From: an uncultured Eubacterium sp.
GTDB lineage: Bacteria; Bacillota; Clostridia; Lachnospirales; Lachnospiraceae
DNA: 16,517 nt
Reading direction: 5' to 3'
Assembly (NCBI GenBank): GCA_948579355.1
Contig: CAPAOV010000034.1
Span: 1-16,517, forward strand
This document shows positions 1 to 7,130 of the stretch, in pieces. The translations under genes were made by a program, and so were the position numbers. The notes beneath the pieces are model-generated. The model was not told the origin of the DNA and searched no databases. It was given only the letters and a program-made list of their open reading frames with translations. Each line of letters starts with the position of its first letter. Positions within the stretch are counted from its first letter, which is position 1.

Positions 1-80
1 CAGAGAACAGAAAAGGATAGCATGTATGAACTGTCCGCAAAAAATGACCGACTGAGGAGGGAAAAGGCGAGGGCTTTAAC

Positions 81-581
81 TTGCAGCACTACGCCGCCTA
101 TAATAATTTCATTAACGACCTTACACAGTGTTTGATGCCGTATATAAATGAAAATTATTCGACTCTGACCGGACGTGAAAACACGGCGATTTGCGGTTTT
201 TCCATGGGAGGACGTGTCAGTTTGCAGATTGGTTTTATGAGGCAGGAGCAGTTTGGTTATATCGGTGGCTTCTGTCCGGCGTTTGGCATTTTCAAATATA
301 CAAATTACGGAGTGACGGAAGAAGGCTTCTTTACTGAAGATACCTTTACACTGAAGCCAGAATTTATGGACAACACTCTTGTTCTCATTGCAGCAGGACC
401 AAAAGATGATATTGTTAAGACAGAGCCGAAGCGTTATGCTAATGCCCTGCAAAAAAACAAAGTACCGCACTTTTACTATGAGACGATGGGAGGCGATTCC
501 AAGAACAAAGGCGGCGGTGGCCATGAACCTGCAGTTTACCAGCATGGACTATACAATTTTCTGAAAAGGATTTTTAAATAG
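81..581 (+). pseudogene. C-terminal remnant of a CE1-like putative esterase (5' truncated)
   Basis: The product resembles the C-terminal half of a putative esterase of the alpha/beta-hydrolase fold (feruloyl esterase/esterase D-like, CE1 type). Counting from the TTG at 81 (166 residues), the nucleophile elbow GFSMGG is at 39-44 with Ser41, a candidate acid is Asp109 or Asp110 in GPKDD, and the catalytic His is His148 in GGGGHEP. Family members are usually about 250-350 residues, so the N-terminal strands are missing. The reading frame stays open upstream to codon 48 but meets a TGA at 45-47, just after a run of six A. The two other frames over 1-47 give no recognisable esterase sequence. GAGGG at 69-73 could serve the TTG by chance, but the first residues look internal to the fold. 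A short expressed protein cannot be excluded. The family is fairly clear from the Ser and His motifs; the pseudogene status is inferred. The gene ends at the terminator at 599-630. Confidence 0.6.
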
Positions 582-598
582 TTATTTTTTGCATAAGC

Positions 599-630
599 GG
601 CAGCGCCTGTATGTCAGGCTCTGCCCTTTT
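599..630 (+). terminator. Rho-independent terminator after the esterase remnant
   Basis: An 11-bp stem with one mismatch (599-609 with 615-625, arms GGCAGCGCCTG and CAGGCTCTGCC) closes a 5-nt loop. It is followed by C and four T. It lies 18 nt after the TAG of the esterase remnant and separates it from the glnS promoter. Confidence 0.75.
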
Positions 631-683
631 CAGTTATGAAAAAGTAAACAATCGACATACATAATCTTTTTATAAAATCGCTC

Positions 684-712
684 TTTTCATACTTTCTACT
701 TTGTGGTATGAT
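684..712 (+). promoter_or_regulatory. Housekeeping promoter of glnS
   Basis: TTTTCA (684-689) and TATGAT (707-712) are separated by 17 bp. Transcription would start near 719, giving a leader of about 25 nt before glnS. This is too short for a T-box or other riboswitch. The AAGGAG ribosome binding site is at 731-736, eight bases before the ATG. Confidence 0.6.
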
Positions 713-744
713 AGAAACAGATATGTGAAAAAGGAGTTGTTAGT

Positions 745-2415
745 ATGTCAGAAATGAATGAAGGAGTGAACAGCAGGAATTTTATTCAGAATGAGATAGA
801 TAATGATTTGCAGAACGGAGTATATGAGCAGGTGGTGACACGGTTTCCGCCCGAGCCAAACGGTTATCTGCACATCGGTCACGCAAAATCCATTCTCTTG
901 AATCAGGGGTTGGCAAAAGAATATAAGGGCACTTTTAATCTTCGTTTTGACGATACAAATCCGCAGAAAGAAAAGGAAGAGTTTGTTACTTCGATTAAAG
1001 ATGATGTTACTTGGATTTGTGGAGAAGAACCGCCGGTCTATTTTGCGTCAGACTATTTCGATACGATGTATGAATGCGCCGTAAAACTTATTCGAAAAGG
1101 AAAAGCATTTGTATGTGACTTGACGCCGGAGGAGATACGTGAATACCGTGGCACATTGAAAGAGCCGGGGAAAAATAGTCCCTACCGTGAACGCTCCGTC
1201 GAGGAAAATCTGAAGTTGTTTGAGGAGATGAAAGAGGGGAAGTATGAGGATGGTTCCCGTGTGCTTCGTGCCAAAATAGATATGTCTTCTCCGAATATAA
1301 ACATGCGTGATCCCATCATATATCGGGTAGCGCATTTATATCATCATAATACGGGAGATAAATGGTGTATTTATCCTATGTACGATTTTGCGCATCCGAT
1401 TGAAGATGCAGTTGAGGGGATTACTCATTCCATATGTACTTTGGAATTTGAAGATCATCGCCCATTATATGATTGGGTAGTAAGGGAATGTGAATTTGAG
1501 GTTCCTCCGCGTCAGATTGAGTTTGCGAAAATGTATTTAACGAATGTAGTAACAGGAAAGCGCTATATCAAGAAATTAGTAGAAGATGGTATCGTAGATG
1601 GTTGGGACGACCCTCGTCTGGTTACTATTACAGCGCTTCGCCGACGTGGTTATACGGCCTCTTCGATTCGTAAATTTATGGAACTGTGCGGTGTATCCAA
1701 ATCAAATAGTTCCGTTGATTATGCTATGCTTGAGTATTGCATAAGAGAAGATTTAAAGATGAGCCGTTCACGGATGATGGCAATTTTGGACCCGATTAAA
1801 TTGGTGATTGATAATTATGACGAGGGTAAAGTGGAATATTTAGATGTACCAAACAATCAGGAAAACCCTGAATTAGGTACTCGAAAAGTTCCTTTTTGCA
1901 GAGAGCTGTATATTGAGCGCGAGGACTTTAAAATCGAGCCGCCAAGAAAGTATTTTCGTCTTTTCCCAGATAACGAAGTGCGGTTGATGAGCGCTTATTT
2001 TGTCAAGTGTGTAGGATATGAGACAGATGATGACGGTAACGTGACAGTTGTTCATTGTACCTATGACCCGGAGACAAAAAGCGGTTCCGGATTTAATGGA
2101 CGCAAAGTCAAAGGTACGATTCACTGGGTCGCAGCGCCTACGGCGGCGACAGCGGAGGTCAGGCTTTATGAAAATATTGTCGATGAAGAGAAAGGGGTAT
2201 ATAATGAAGATGGTACGATAAATGTGAATCCCGATTCATTGACAATACGAAAGAAGTGTTATGTGGAACCTGCATTAGCAGAGGCACAACCGGGTGATAA
2301 GTTCCAATTTATGCGCACGGGCTTCTTTTGTGTAGATACAAAGGATACGACAAAGGAGCATCAGGTATTTAATCGTATCGTTTCACTGAAGAGTTCCTAT
2401 CGTCCGAATAAATAG
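745..2415 (+). CDS. glnS: Glutaminyl-tRNA synthetase
   Basis: Cytoplasmic class I aminoacyl-tRNA synthetase that joins glutamine to tRNA-Gln using ATP. The protein has 556 residues, close to the 554 of the E. coli enzyme. The ATP-binding HIGH motif is at 43-46 within PPEPNGYLHIGHAKS. The catalytic core includes FDDTNP (68-73), AHPIEDAVEGITHS (216-229) and GWDDPRL (286-292). The anticodon-binding beta-barrels take up roughly 345-556. At the place of the second class I signature (KMSKS; MSK in E. coli GlnRS, before GWDDPR) this protein reads VVTGKRYIKKLV (268-279), so the Met-Ser-Lys is not conserved. A KMSRS string at 338-342 lies in a different, non-homologous position. The ATG is preceded by AAGGAG at good spacing. 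The next gene starts 23 bp downstream, so the two are probably cotranscribed. Identity is secure from the full-length match to the family's landmarks. Confidence 0.97.
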   Translation: MSEMNEGVNSRNFIQNEIDNDLQNGVYEQVVTRFPPEPNGYLHIGHAKSILLNQGLAKEYKGTFNLRFDDTNPQKEKEEFVTSIKDDVTWICGEEPPVYFASDYFDTMYECAVKLIRKGKAFVCDLTPEEIREYRGTLKEPGKNSPYRERSVEENLKLFEEMKEGKYEDGSRVLRAKIDMSSPNINMRDPIIYRVAHLYHHNTGDKWCIYPMYDFAHPIEDAVEGITHSICTLEFEDHRPLYDWVVRECEFEVPPRQIEFAKMYLTNVVTGKRYIKKLVEDGIVDGWDDPRLVTITALRRRGYTASSIRKFMELCGVSKSNSSVDYAMLEYCIREDLKMSRSRMMAILDPIKLVIDNYDEGKVEYLDVPNNQENPELGTRKVPFCRELYIEREDFKIEPPRKYFRLFPDNEVRLMSAYFVKCVGYETDDDGNVTVVHCTYDPETKSGSGFNGRKVKGTIHWVAAPTAATAEVRLYENIVDEEKGVYNEDGTINVNPDSLTIRKKCYVEPALAEAQPGDKFQFMRTGFFCVDTKDTTKEHQVFNRIVSLKSSYRPNK

Positions 2416-2438
2416 TAAAAAAGAAATGGAGAATTGCA

Positions 2439-3266
2439 ATGGGTAATATTTTTTCCGGCCTGGAGAGTCTGGGCTTCAAAGATGTAGAAAAAGTGGATGT
2501 ATTTCAAGAAAATGAAAAGGGGAAAGGCGCAGCCGCTTCCCAACAGGAAAAGAAACCGGAGACGACGGAGGAAGATTTGCTTTTTGATAAATCATATACA
2601 TGCCCTGTATGTGATTATGAATTTAAAAGTAAAATGGTTCGTACCGGCAAGGTACACTTGTCAGGGGCAGATTCTGATTTGCGGCCAAAGTATGTAGGCG
2701 TTGATTCGTTGAAATATGATGCTATTTTGTGCCCAAAATGTGGTTATGCCGCATTGAATCGCTACTTCAATTTTGTTATGGCAAGTCAGGCAAAGAGTAT
2801 AACCGAAAAGATTTCTTCTACGTTTAAATATCAGCAGGAGAGCGGCAACATATATACATATGATGATGCAATCATGCGGCACAAGATGGCGCTGCTCAAT
2901 ACCGTTGTTAAAAACGGAAAGAACAGTGAGAAAGCATATACCTGTCTGAAGATGGCATGGCTTCTCCGTGGTAAGGCTGAAATGTTGCAGCAGGGCGAGC
3001 ATAAGAAAGAAGAAGTCGAGGCTCTTCAGAAAGAAGAAAAGGAATTGTTGACGAAAGCTTTTGAGGGATTTGAGGCAGCATTTGATAAGGAAGATTTTCC
3101 GATGTGTGGAATGGACCAATATACGATGATGTATTTGCTTGCTGAGTTGGCAAGAAGAATTGGAAATACAGACGTTGCCAAACGTTATGTTTCAAGAGTT
3201 TTGGTAGCACGTGACGCACAAAAGAGAATCAAAGATAAAGCATTTGATTTGAAAGAAAAATTATAA
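2439..3266 (+). CDS. DUF2225 family protein
   Basis: This is an uncharacterised Firmicutes family (DUF2225); the molecular function is unknown. The 275-residue protein has a variable charged N-terminus (about 1-48) and two CxxC knuckles, Cys55/Cys58 (CPVC) and Cys98/Cys101 (CPKC), which look like a four-cysteine zinc site. A long helical C-terminal half (about 115-270), rich in Ala, Lys, Glu and Leu, resembles TPR-like repeats and could bind a partner. No signal peptide or membrane segment is visible, so it should be cytoplasmic. GGAG at 2428-2431 sits seven bases before the ATG. It follows glnS by 23 bp and ends before a strong terminator, so it is the last gene of a two-gene unit. The zinc site and scaffold role are inferences from the cysteine spacing and helix content. 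Confidence 0.85.
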   Translation: MGNIFSGLESLGFKDVEKVDVFQENEKGKGAAASQQEKKPETTEEDLLFDKSYTCPVCDYEFKSKMVRTGKVHLSGADSDLRPKYVGVDSLKYDAILCPKCGYAALNRYFNFVMASQAKSITEKISSTFKYQQESGNIYTYDDAIMRHKMALLNTVVKNGKNSEKAYTCLKMAWLLRGKAEMLQQGEHKKEEVEALQKEEKELLTKAFEGFEAAFDKEDFPMCGMDQYTMMYLLAELARRIGNTDVAKRYVSRVLVARDAQKRIKDKAFDLKEKL

Positions 3267-3296
3267 AAGAAAAGTTATGGGAAAATGTGCTTTAGG

Positions 3297-3337
3297 CCCA
3301 ATGGAACGGATTTGAATTTGTTCCATTGGGTTATTTT
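3297..3337 (+). terminator. Rho-independent terminator after the glnS-DUF2225 unit
   Basis: A perfect 11-bp stem, CCCAATGGAAC (3297-3307) with GTTCCATTGGG (3320-3330), has a 12-nt loop and is followed by TTATTTT. It lies 30 nt after the DUF2225 stop codon. On the minus strand the flank is not T-rich, so it probably acts mainly rightwards. Confidence 0.85.
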
Positions 3338-3378
3338 CTATTTACTATTTAGAAGCGTGTTTTGAAATTAGTGAGATG

Positions 3379-4107
3379 TTAAGTTTCAGTTTCGATGGAA
3401 ACAACGCCGTTTGTTTTTGTTAATGCCCGCTGCAACGCATCTTTTGATGTTCCCCACGGTTTGTCTGCGTTGCGGTAATCAAATTTGTCTACGAACCATG
3501 AGACCTCTTCCTGCATACGTTTAAAATTATCGAGAAAGATTTTATTTAAATCCGCAGTAAAGTCTTCCAGAACGGAATGGGATAAGTAACTTGGCGCCAT
3601 TTCATACAGAAGCCCATAATGCTCTACACAGCATCCCTGACAGTTTCTGAATTTTTTCCGGAAGTTGTCATCTTTATCGTAGAGATAAAAGGTAGTGATA
3701 AGATAGCGTTTGAAAATATTTTTTATGCGGTTGCAGAGAAAACAGGAGCGCGTCTGTTCTTCGGTATACTGATACAGGGCGGAAGCGGTATTTTTCGAGA
3801 AGAGCCTGCCGCCGGAAGTACGTCCCTTTTTCTGTAACTTTTCTATGTTCTGTATCGTTTTGTTCATATGAGATTGTAGAATCAGTCCCAGACCAAGGCG
3901 GTTTTCGAAATGGTACATCATTTTTATGTGGTGGGCGCAAAATCCAATTTCGTCAGTAGTAAGCCGGATGTCATCTTCCATATAGCTTGGCCCCATAGCA
4001 AAAGCAACCTCATCTTCATCCAGTTTTTTCTTCATAGCGCAGATTACACATTCACAGGGAGTATCAAAAATGTCGTTCACGGGAATATCATATAAAACTT
4101 CTTTCAT
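3379..4107 (-). CDS. DUF6062 family Cys/His-rich protein
   Basis: A 242-residue protein of unknown function that I assign, with some reserve, to DUF6062. Cysteines and histidines fall in four clusters: CECVIC (18-23), CAHH (57-60), CFLC (122-125) and CQGCCVEH (156-163). Such paired clusters suggest metal or iron-sulfur binding, which is an inference. No signal peptide or membrane helix is seen. The frame extends upstream to an ATG at 4134, but the start at 4107 is preferred because AAGGAGG (complement of 4114-4120) lies six bases before it, while the upstream ATG has no ribosome binding site. The downstream end faces the glnS-DUF2225 unit, and no clear terminator of its own is present. A promoter (4180-4208) and a leader with a short hairpin lie upstream, back to back with groESL. 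Confidence 0.8.
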   Translation of the reverse strand: MKEVLYDIPVNDIFDTPCECVICAMKKKLDEDEVAFAMGPSYMEDDIRLTTDEIGFCAHHIKMMYHFENRLGLGLILQSHMNKTIQNIEKLQKKGRTSGGRLFSKNTASALYQYTEEQTRSCFLCNRIKNIFKRYLITTFYLYDKDDNFRKKFRNCQGCCVEHYGLLYEMAPSYLSHSVLEDFTADLNKIFLDNFKRMQEEVSWFVDKFDYRNADKPWGTSKDALQRALTKTNGVVSIETET

Positions 4108-4141
4108 ACAGAACCTCCTTTTTGTTGGCAGCATACCTTTT

Positions 4142-4172
4142 GAGCCTTACTGATGTTTTGACCTTTTGGCTC
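4142..4172 (-). repeat. Small hairpin and doubled ACCTTTTG in the leader of the DUF6062 gene
   Basis: GAGCC (4142-4146) and GGCTC (4168-4172) form a 5-bp inverted repeat around a 21-nt loop. The octamer ACCTTTTG occurs twice, at 4135-4142 and 4161-4168, so the mRNA reads CAAAAGGT twice. The structure lies between the predicted transcription start and the ribosome binding site. Its function is unknown. Confidence 0.4.
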
Positions 4173-4179
4173 TGGCATC

Positions 4180-4208
4180 ATCATAACATACAATATAAAA
4201 AATGAAAA
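4180..4208 (-). promoter_or_regulatory. Promoter of the DUF6062 gene
   Basis: On the minus strand TTTTCA (complement of 4203-4208) and TATGAT (complement of 4180-4185) are spaced by 17 bp. Both hexamers are identical to those of the glnS promoter. The predicted leader is about 65 nt. Confidence 0.5.
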
Positions 4209-4296
4209 TAAGTTAAAAATATAAGAAAAAAAGAGTATAATTGAGATAAAATGAGCATATAATGGATAATAGTGGAAATTGGTTAGGGAATTGCTG

Positions 4297-4325
4297 TTGC
4301 ATTTCTTCTATAAAAAGCATATTAT
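4297..4325 (+). promoter_or_regulatory. Promoter of the groESL operon
   Basis: TTGCAT (4297-4302) and TATTAT (4320-4325) are separated by 17 bp. Transcription would start near 4332, so the CIRCE operator begins a few bases downstream, the usual arrangement for HrcA repression. Confidence 0.65.
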
Positions 4326-4337
4326 TAGAATAATCAT

Positions 4338-4364
4338 TTAGCACTCAACTAGAAAGAGTGCTAA
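4338..4364 (+). promoter_or_regulatory. CIRCE operator (HrcA binding site)
   Basis: TTAGCACTC (4338-4346), nine bases, then GAGTGCTAA (4356-4364): both half-sites match the CIRCE consensus exactly. The repressor HrcA binds this element and is kept active by GroESL, so the operon is induced when chaperonin is titrated by unfolded protein. hrcA itself is not in the window. Confidence 0.97.
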
Positions 4365-4392
4365 CAAGAAAAAGGAAATGGAGGAAAGTAGA

Positions 4393-4677
4393 ATGAAATT
4401 AGTACCTTTAGGTGACAGAGTTGTATTAAAACAGTTAGATGCGGAAGAAACAACAAAATCCGGTATTGTGTTGCCGGGACAGGCGCAGGAGAAACCACAG
4501 CAGGCTGAAATCGTCGCTGTCGGCCCCGGTGGAATGGTAGATGGAAAAGAAGTAAAAATGGAAGTTAAAGAGGGCGATAAAGTTATTTATTCCAAATATG
4601 CGGGAACTGATGTGAAATTAGATGGTGACGAATATGTGATTGTCCGTCAAAATGATATTTTAGCAATTGTTGAATAA
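4393..4677 (+). CDS. groES: Co-chaperonin GroES
   Basis: The 10-kDa cap of the GroEL chaperonin. The seven-subunit ring binds the open end of GroEL and encloses the folding chamber in the cytoplasm. The protein has 94 residues, the normal size, and starts MKLVPLGDRVVLK. The mobile loop that contacts GroEL is around 17-33 (EETTKSGIVLPGQAQEK) and the roof segment around 44-54. An ATG at 4378 in the same frame would add five residues, but it overlaps the ribosome binding site GGAGG (4380-4384) that serves the ATG at 4393 at eight bases. The downstream start is therefore chosen, which also matches the family N-terminus. It is the first gene of the CIRCE-controlled unit, 20 bp before groEL. Confidence 0.97.
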   Translation: MKLVPLGDRVVLKQLDAEETTKSGIVLPGQAQEKPQQAEIVAVGPGGMVDGKEVKMEVKEGDKVIYSKYAGTDVKLDGDEYVIVRQNDILAIVE

Positions 4678-4697
4678 TATTAGGAGGTTAGAGAATT

Positions 4698-6323
4698 ATG
4701 GCGAAAGAGATTAAGTTTGGAGCAGAGGCTAGAGCTGCGCTGGAAGCAGGTGTAAATAAATTATCCGATACCGTACGTGTTACGTTAGGGCCAAAGGGAA
4801 GAAATGTAGTTCTTGATAAGTCATTTGGTGCGCCGTTGATTACAAACGACGGAGTGACAATTGCCAAAGAGATTGAGTTAGAGGATGCATTTGAAAACAT
4901 GGGCGCACAGCTTGTAAAAGAAGTTGCGACAAAGACGAATGACGTTGCCGGTGACGGTACGACGACGGCGACAGTTCTCGCTCAGTCAATGATAAACGAG
5001 GGCATGAAAAACCTTGCCGCAGGGGCAAACCCGATTATTCTCCGTAAGGGTATGAAAAAAGCAACGGAAGTCGCCGTTGAATCAATTCAGGCAATGAGTT
5101 CCACCCTGACGGGAAAAGAGCAGATTGCCAAAGTGGCTGCCATTTCTGCTGGCGATGAGCAGGTTGGTGAGATGATAGCCGATGCGATGGAAAAGGTTTC
5201 CAACGATGGGGTTATTACGATTGAAGAATCAAAGACAATGATGACTGAACTTGACATGGTAGAGGGTATGCAGTTTGACAGAGGATATTTGTCTGCATAT
5301 ATGGCTACAAATATGGATAAAATGGAGGCAGAACTTGAGAATCCATATATTTTGATTACGGATAAAAAGATTTCCAATATACAGGAAATACTGCCTCTTC
5401 TTGAGCAGGTTGTTCAGGCAAGCGCAAGACTTCTTATCATCGCTGAGGACGTGGAAGGAGAAGCGCTTAGCACATTGGTTATCAACAAGTTGCGCGGAAC
5501 ATTTAATGTCGTTGCCGTGAAAGCGCCGGGATATGGCGACCGCAGAAAAGAGATGTTGAAAGATATCGCAATCTTGACAGGCGGTCAGGTAATTTCAGAA
5601 GAGCTCGGTCTTGATTTGAAAGAGACGACGATGGATATGCTTGGCCGTGCCAAGTCCGTTAAGGTTCAGAAGGAGAATACGATTATCGTCGATGGCGAGG
5701 GTGATAAGGCAGATATTGAAGCACGTGTCGCTCAAATTAAAGTGCAGATTGACGAGACAACATCTGATTTTGACCGCGAGAAATTGCAGGAGAGACTGGC
5801 GAAGCTGGCCGGCGGCGTTGCTGTTGTGCGTGTAGGTGCGGCGACAGAGACGGAAATGCAGGAGGCGAAACTTCGCATGGAAGATGCGCTGGCTGCAACA
5901 AGAGCTGCCGTAGAAGAGGGAATTATTTCCGGTGGCGGTTCGGCTTATATCCACGCGAGCAAAGAGGTTGCCAAATTGGCGGCTACTTTGGAGGGAGATG
6001 AAAAGACAGGCGCTAATATTATTTTGAAAGCCTTGGAATCACCATTGCGCCGTATCGCAGAAAATGCAGGGTTAGAAGGTTCTGTTATCATTGATAAAGT
6101 TTCTTCCGGTGACGCCGGTTACGGCTTTAACGCTCTGACAGAAGAATATGTAGATATGGTAGAGTGCGGAATTCTGGACCCGGCTAAGGTGACGAGAAGC
6201 GCTTTGCAGAATGCAACTAGTGTAGCGTCAACCCTGTTGACAACGGAGTCTGTAGTTGCTAATATTAAAGAAGATGTACCTCCGATGCCTGCAGGCGGCG
6301 CCGGTATGGGCGGAATGATGTAA
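4698..6323 (+). CDS. groEL: Chaperonin GroEL
   Basis: The 60-kDa chaperonin, a double seven-subunit ring that folds substrate proteins in an ATP cycle with GroES. The 541 residues are collinear with the family: MAKEIKFG at the start, the ATP-binding segment LGPKGRNV (30-37), NDGVTIAKEIE (50-60), and GDGTTTATVL (85-94) with Asp86 equivalent to E. coli Asp87. The apical domain is in the middle, and a Gly-Met-rich tail (GGAGMGGMM) ends the protein. AGGAGG at 4682-4687 lies ten bases before the ATG. There is no sign of truncation. It is cotranscribed with groES under CIRCE control, and the next gene begins 29 bp downstream without a terminator between them. Confidence 0.98.
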   Translation: MAKEIKFGAEARAALEAGVNKLSDTVRVTLGPKGRNVVLDKSFGAPLITNDGVTIAKEIELEDAFENMGAQLVKEVATKTNDVAGDGTTTATVLAQSMINEGMKNLAAGANPIILRKGMKKATEVAVESIQAMSSTLTGKEQIAKVAAISAGDEQVGEMIADAMEKVSNDGVITIEESKTMMTELDMVEGMQFDRGYLSAYMATNMDKMEAELENPYILITDKKISNIQEILPLLEQVVQASARLLIIAEDVEGEALSTLVINKLRGTFNVVAVKAPGYGDRRKEMLKDIAILTGGQVISEELGLDLKETTMDMLGRAKSVKVQKENTIIVDGEGDKADIEARVAQIKVQIDETTSDFDREKLQERLAKLAGGVAVVRVGAATETEMQEAKLRMEDALAATRAAVEEGIISGGGSAYIHASKEVAKLAATLEGDEKTGANIILKALESPLRRIAENAGLEGSVIIDKVSSGDAGYGFNALTEEYVDMVECGILDPAKVTRSALQNATSVASTLLTTESVVANIKEDVPPMPAGGAGMGGMM

Positions 6324-6352
6324 TAATTATCCACAACAGACAGGAGAAAAAC

Positions 6353-6871
6353 ATGGAACAATCCTATGCAGAAGCAAATGCAAAAAAGAAAGTAACTGGA
6401 GCCAGTGTGGCGCTTAAAATGACATTGATTTTACTCGTAATACTTGTATTTACAGCGTCTGTTTTGGGAGCAATGCAGACGGGAATCCACATCATTGTGT
6501 TCATTGGTGTGGCGGCTATATTTGCTCTTATCTGGTACTGGCCCAGATTTAAAATCGAATGGGAATATGTTTTTTGCGATGGACAATTAGACTTTGATAT
6601 GATTCAGGGAGGCGAGCGGCGCAAAAATATTTTGCGCATTGAGATTGAGGAAGCGGATGTCGTCGCACCTATTCAGTCTCATCGTCTGGACGGGTATCGC
6701 CATTTAGAGGTGAAAGATTATTCTTCTATGAGGGAGGATGCCGCAATTTATGGAATAGCTACCCGTTTATCGGAACAAAGGGAAAAAGTCGTAATCCTTT
6801 TTGAGCCAACATCCCGAATGGTAGAGCTGATGCATAAGAAATGTCCGGAGATTGTGGAATATTCAGAATAG
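6353..6871 (+). CDS. Small membrane protein, possibly DUF6106 family
   Basis: A 172-residue protein of unknown function. After a short polar N-terminus it has two hydrophobic helices, about 21-41 and 45-63, joined by a very short turn. A soluble domain of about 105 residues follows, beginning with WPRFKIEWEYVFCDGQLDFD and containing many charged residues. The topology fits a helical hairpin with the soluble domain on one side, probably cytoplasmic. It resembles the DUF6106 proteins seen in Lachnospiraceae, but I assign this only tentatively. AGGAG at 6342-6346 lies six bases before the ATG. It is only 29 bp after groEL with no terminator in between, and the first terminator of the unit follows this gene. 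It may thus be transcribed with groESL and rise under heat or folding stress. That link is inferred from position only. Confidence 0.75.
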   Translation: MEQSYAEANAKKKVTGASVALKMTLILLVILVFTASVLGAMQTGIHIIVFIGVAAIFALIWYWPRFKIEWEYVFCDGQLDFDMIQGGERRKNILRIEIEEADVVAPIQSHRLDGYRHLEVKDYSSMREDAAIYGIATRLSEQREKVVILFEPTSRMVELMHKKCPEIVEYSE

Positions 6872-6889
6872 CATAAAAATGATATTGTT

Positions 6890-6939
6890 GTACTCACAAA
6901 TGTGCGCTTTACGTTTTGCATTTTTGTGAGTACTTTTTT
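6890..6939 (+). terminator. Terminator of the groES-groEL-membrane protein unit
   Basis: A perfect 11-bp stem, GTACTCACAAA (6890-6900) with TTTGTGAGTAC (6923-6933), is followed by six T. The inner sequence can add a few pairs through TGC/GCA. It lies 18 nt after the stop of the membrane protein gene. Confidence 0.9.
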
Positions 6940-6940
6940 A

Positions 6941-7001
6941 CTTATAGGATTAGGGTGTCAAAAGGTCTGAATTTCCCTTTTGACACCCTAATCCTTATAG
7001 G
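6941..7001. repeat. Long perfect hairpin element with flanking 8-bp direct repeat
   Basis: A 19-bp perfect inverted repeat, GGATTAGGGTGTCAAAAGG (6947-6965) and its complement (6976-6994), encloses a 10-nt loop. The octamer CTTATAGG occurs at both outer edges, at 6941-6948 and 6994-7001. No T-run follows on either side, so it is not a standard terminator, and one already stands just upstream. A dispersed intergenic repeat or a MITE-like insertion is possible. An RNA processing or stability hairpin is the alternative. Confidence 0.6.
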
Positions 7002-7063
7002 AAAGTGCATTCTGTGCGCAGCCATTTTTACAAAAAGTGTGTTGAAAAAAGAAGAATAATGGG

Positions 7064-7092
7064 TTGACAAGTTTTTTGTTTTTAGATACAAT
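7064..7092 (+). promoter_or_regulatory. Near-consensus promoter of guaB
   Basis: TTGACA (7064-7069) and TACAAT (7087-7092) are separated by exactly 17 bp. The predicted leader is only about 30 nt, so no purine riboswitch fits between promoter and start codon. AGAGG (7117-7121) is the ribosome binding site, nine bases before the ATG. Confidence 0.85.
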
Positions 7093-7130
7093 AGGTAAAA
7101 TATATAAATATAGAAGAGAGGAAGATAAAA

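Noticed and set aside
713..744. T-box leader before glnS
   Set aside because: The predicted leader is about 25 nt and lacks the T-box sequence and terminator hairpin.
1756..1770. KMSRS in GlnRS as the class I KMSKS signature
   Set aside because: It aligns with the segment after IREDL in E. coli GlnRS, well past the true KMSKS loop that precedes GWDDPR, so it is a chance likeness.
4378..4392. Earlier ATG as the groES start
   Set aside because: It overlaps the GGAGG ribosome binding site and adds five residues not found in the family.
7093..7130. Purine riboswitch before guaB
   Set aside because: The leader from the near-consensus promoter is only about 30 nt, too short for the aptamer.
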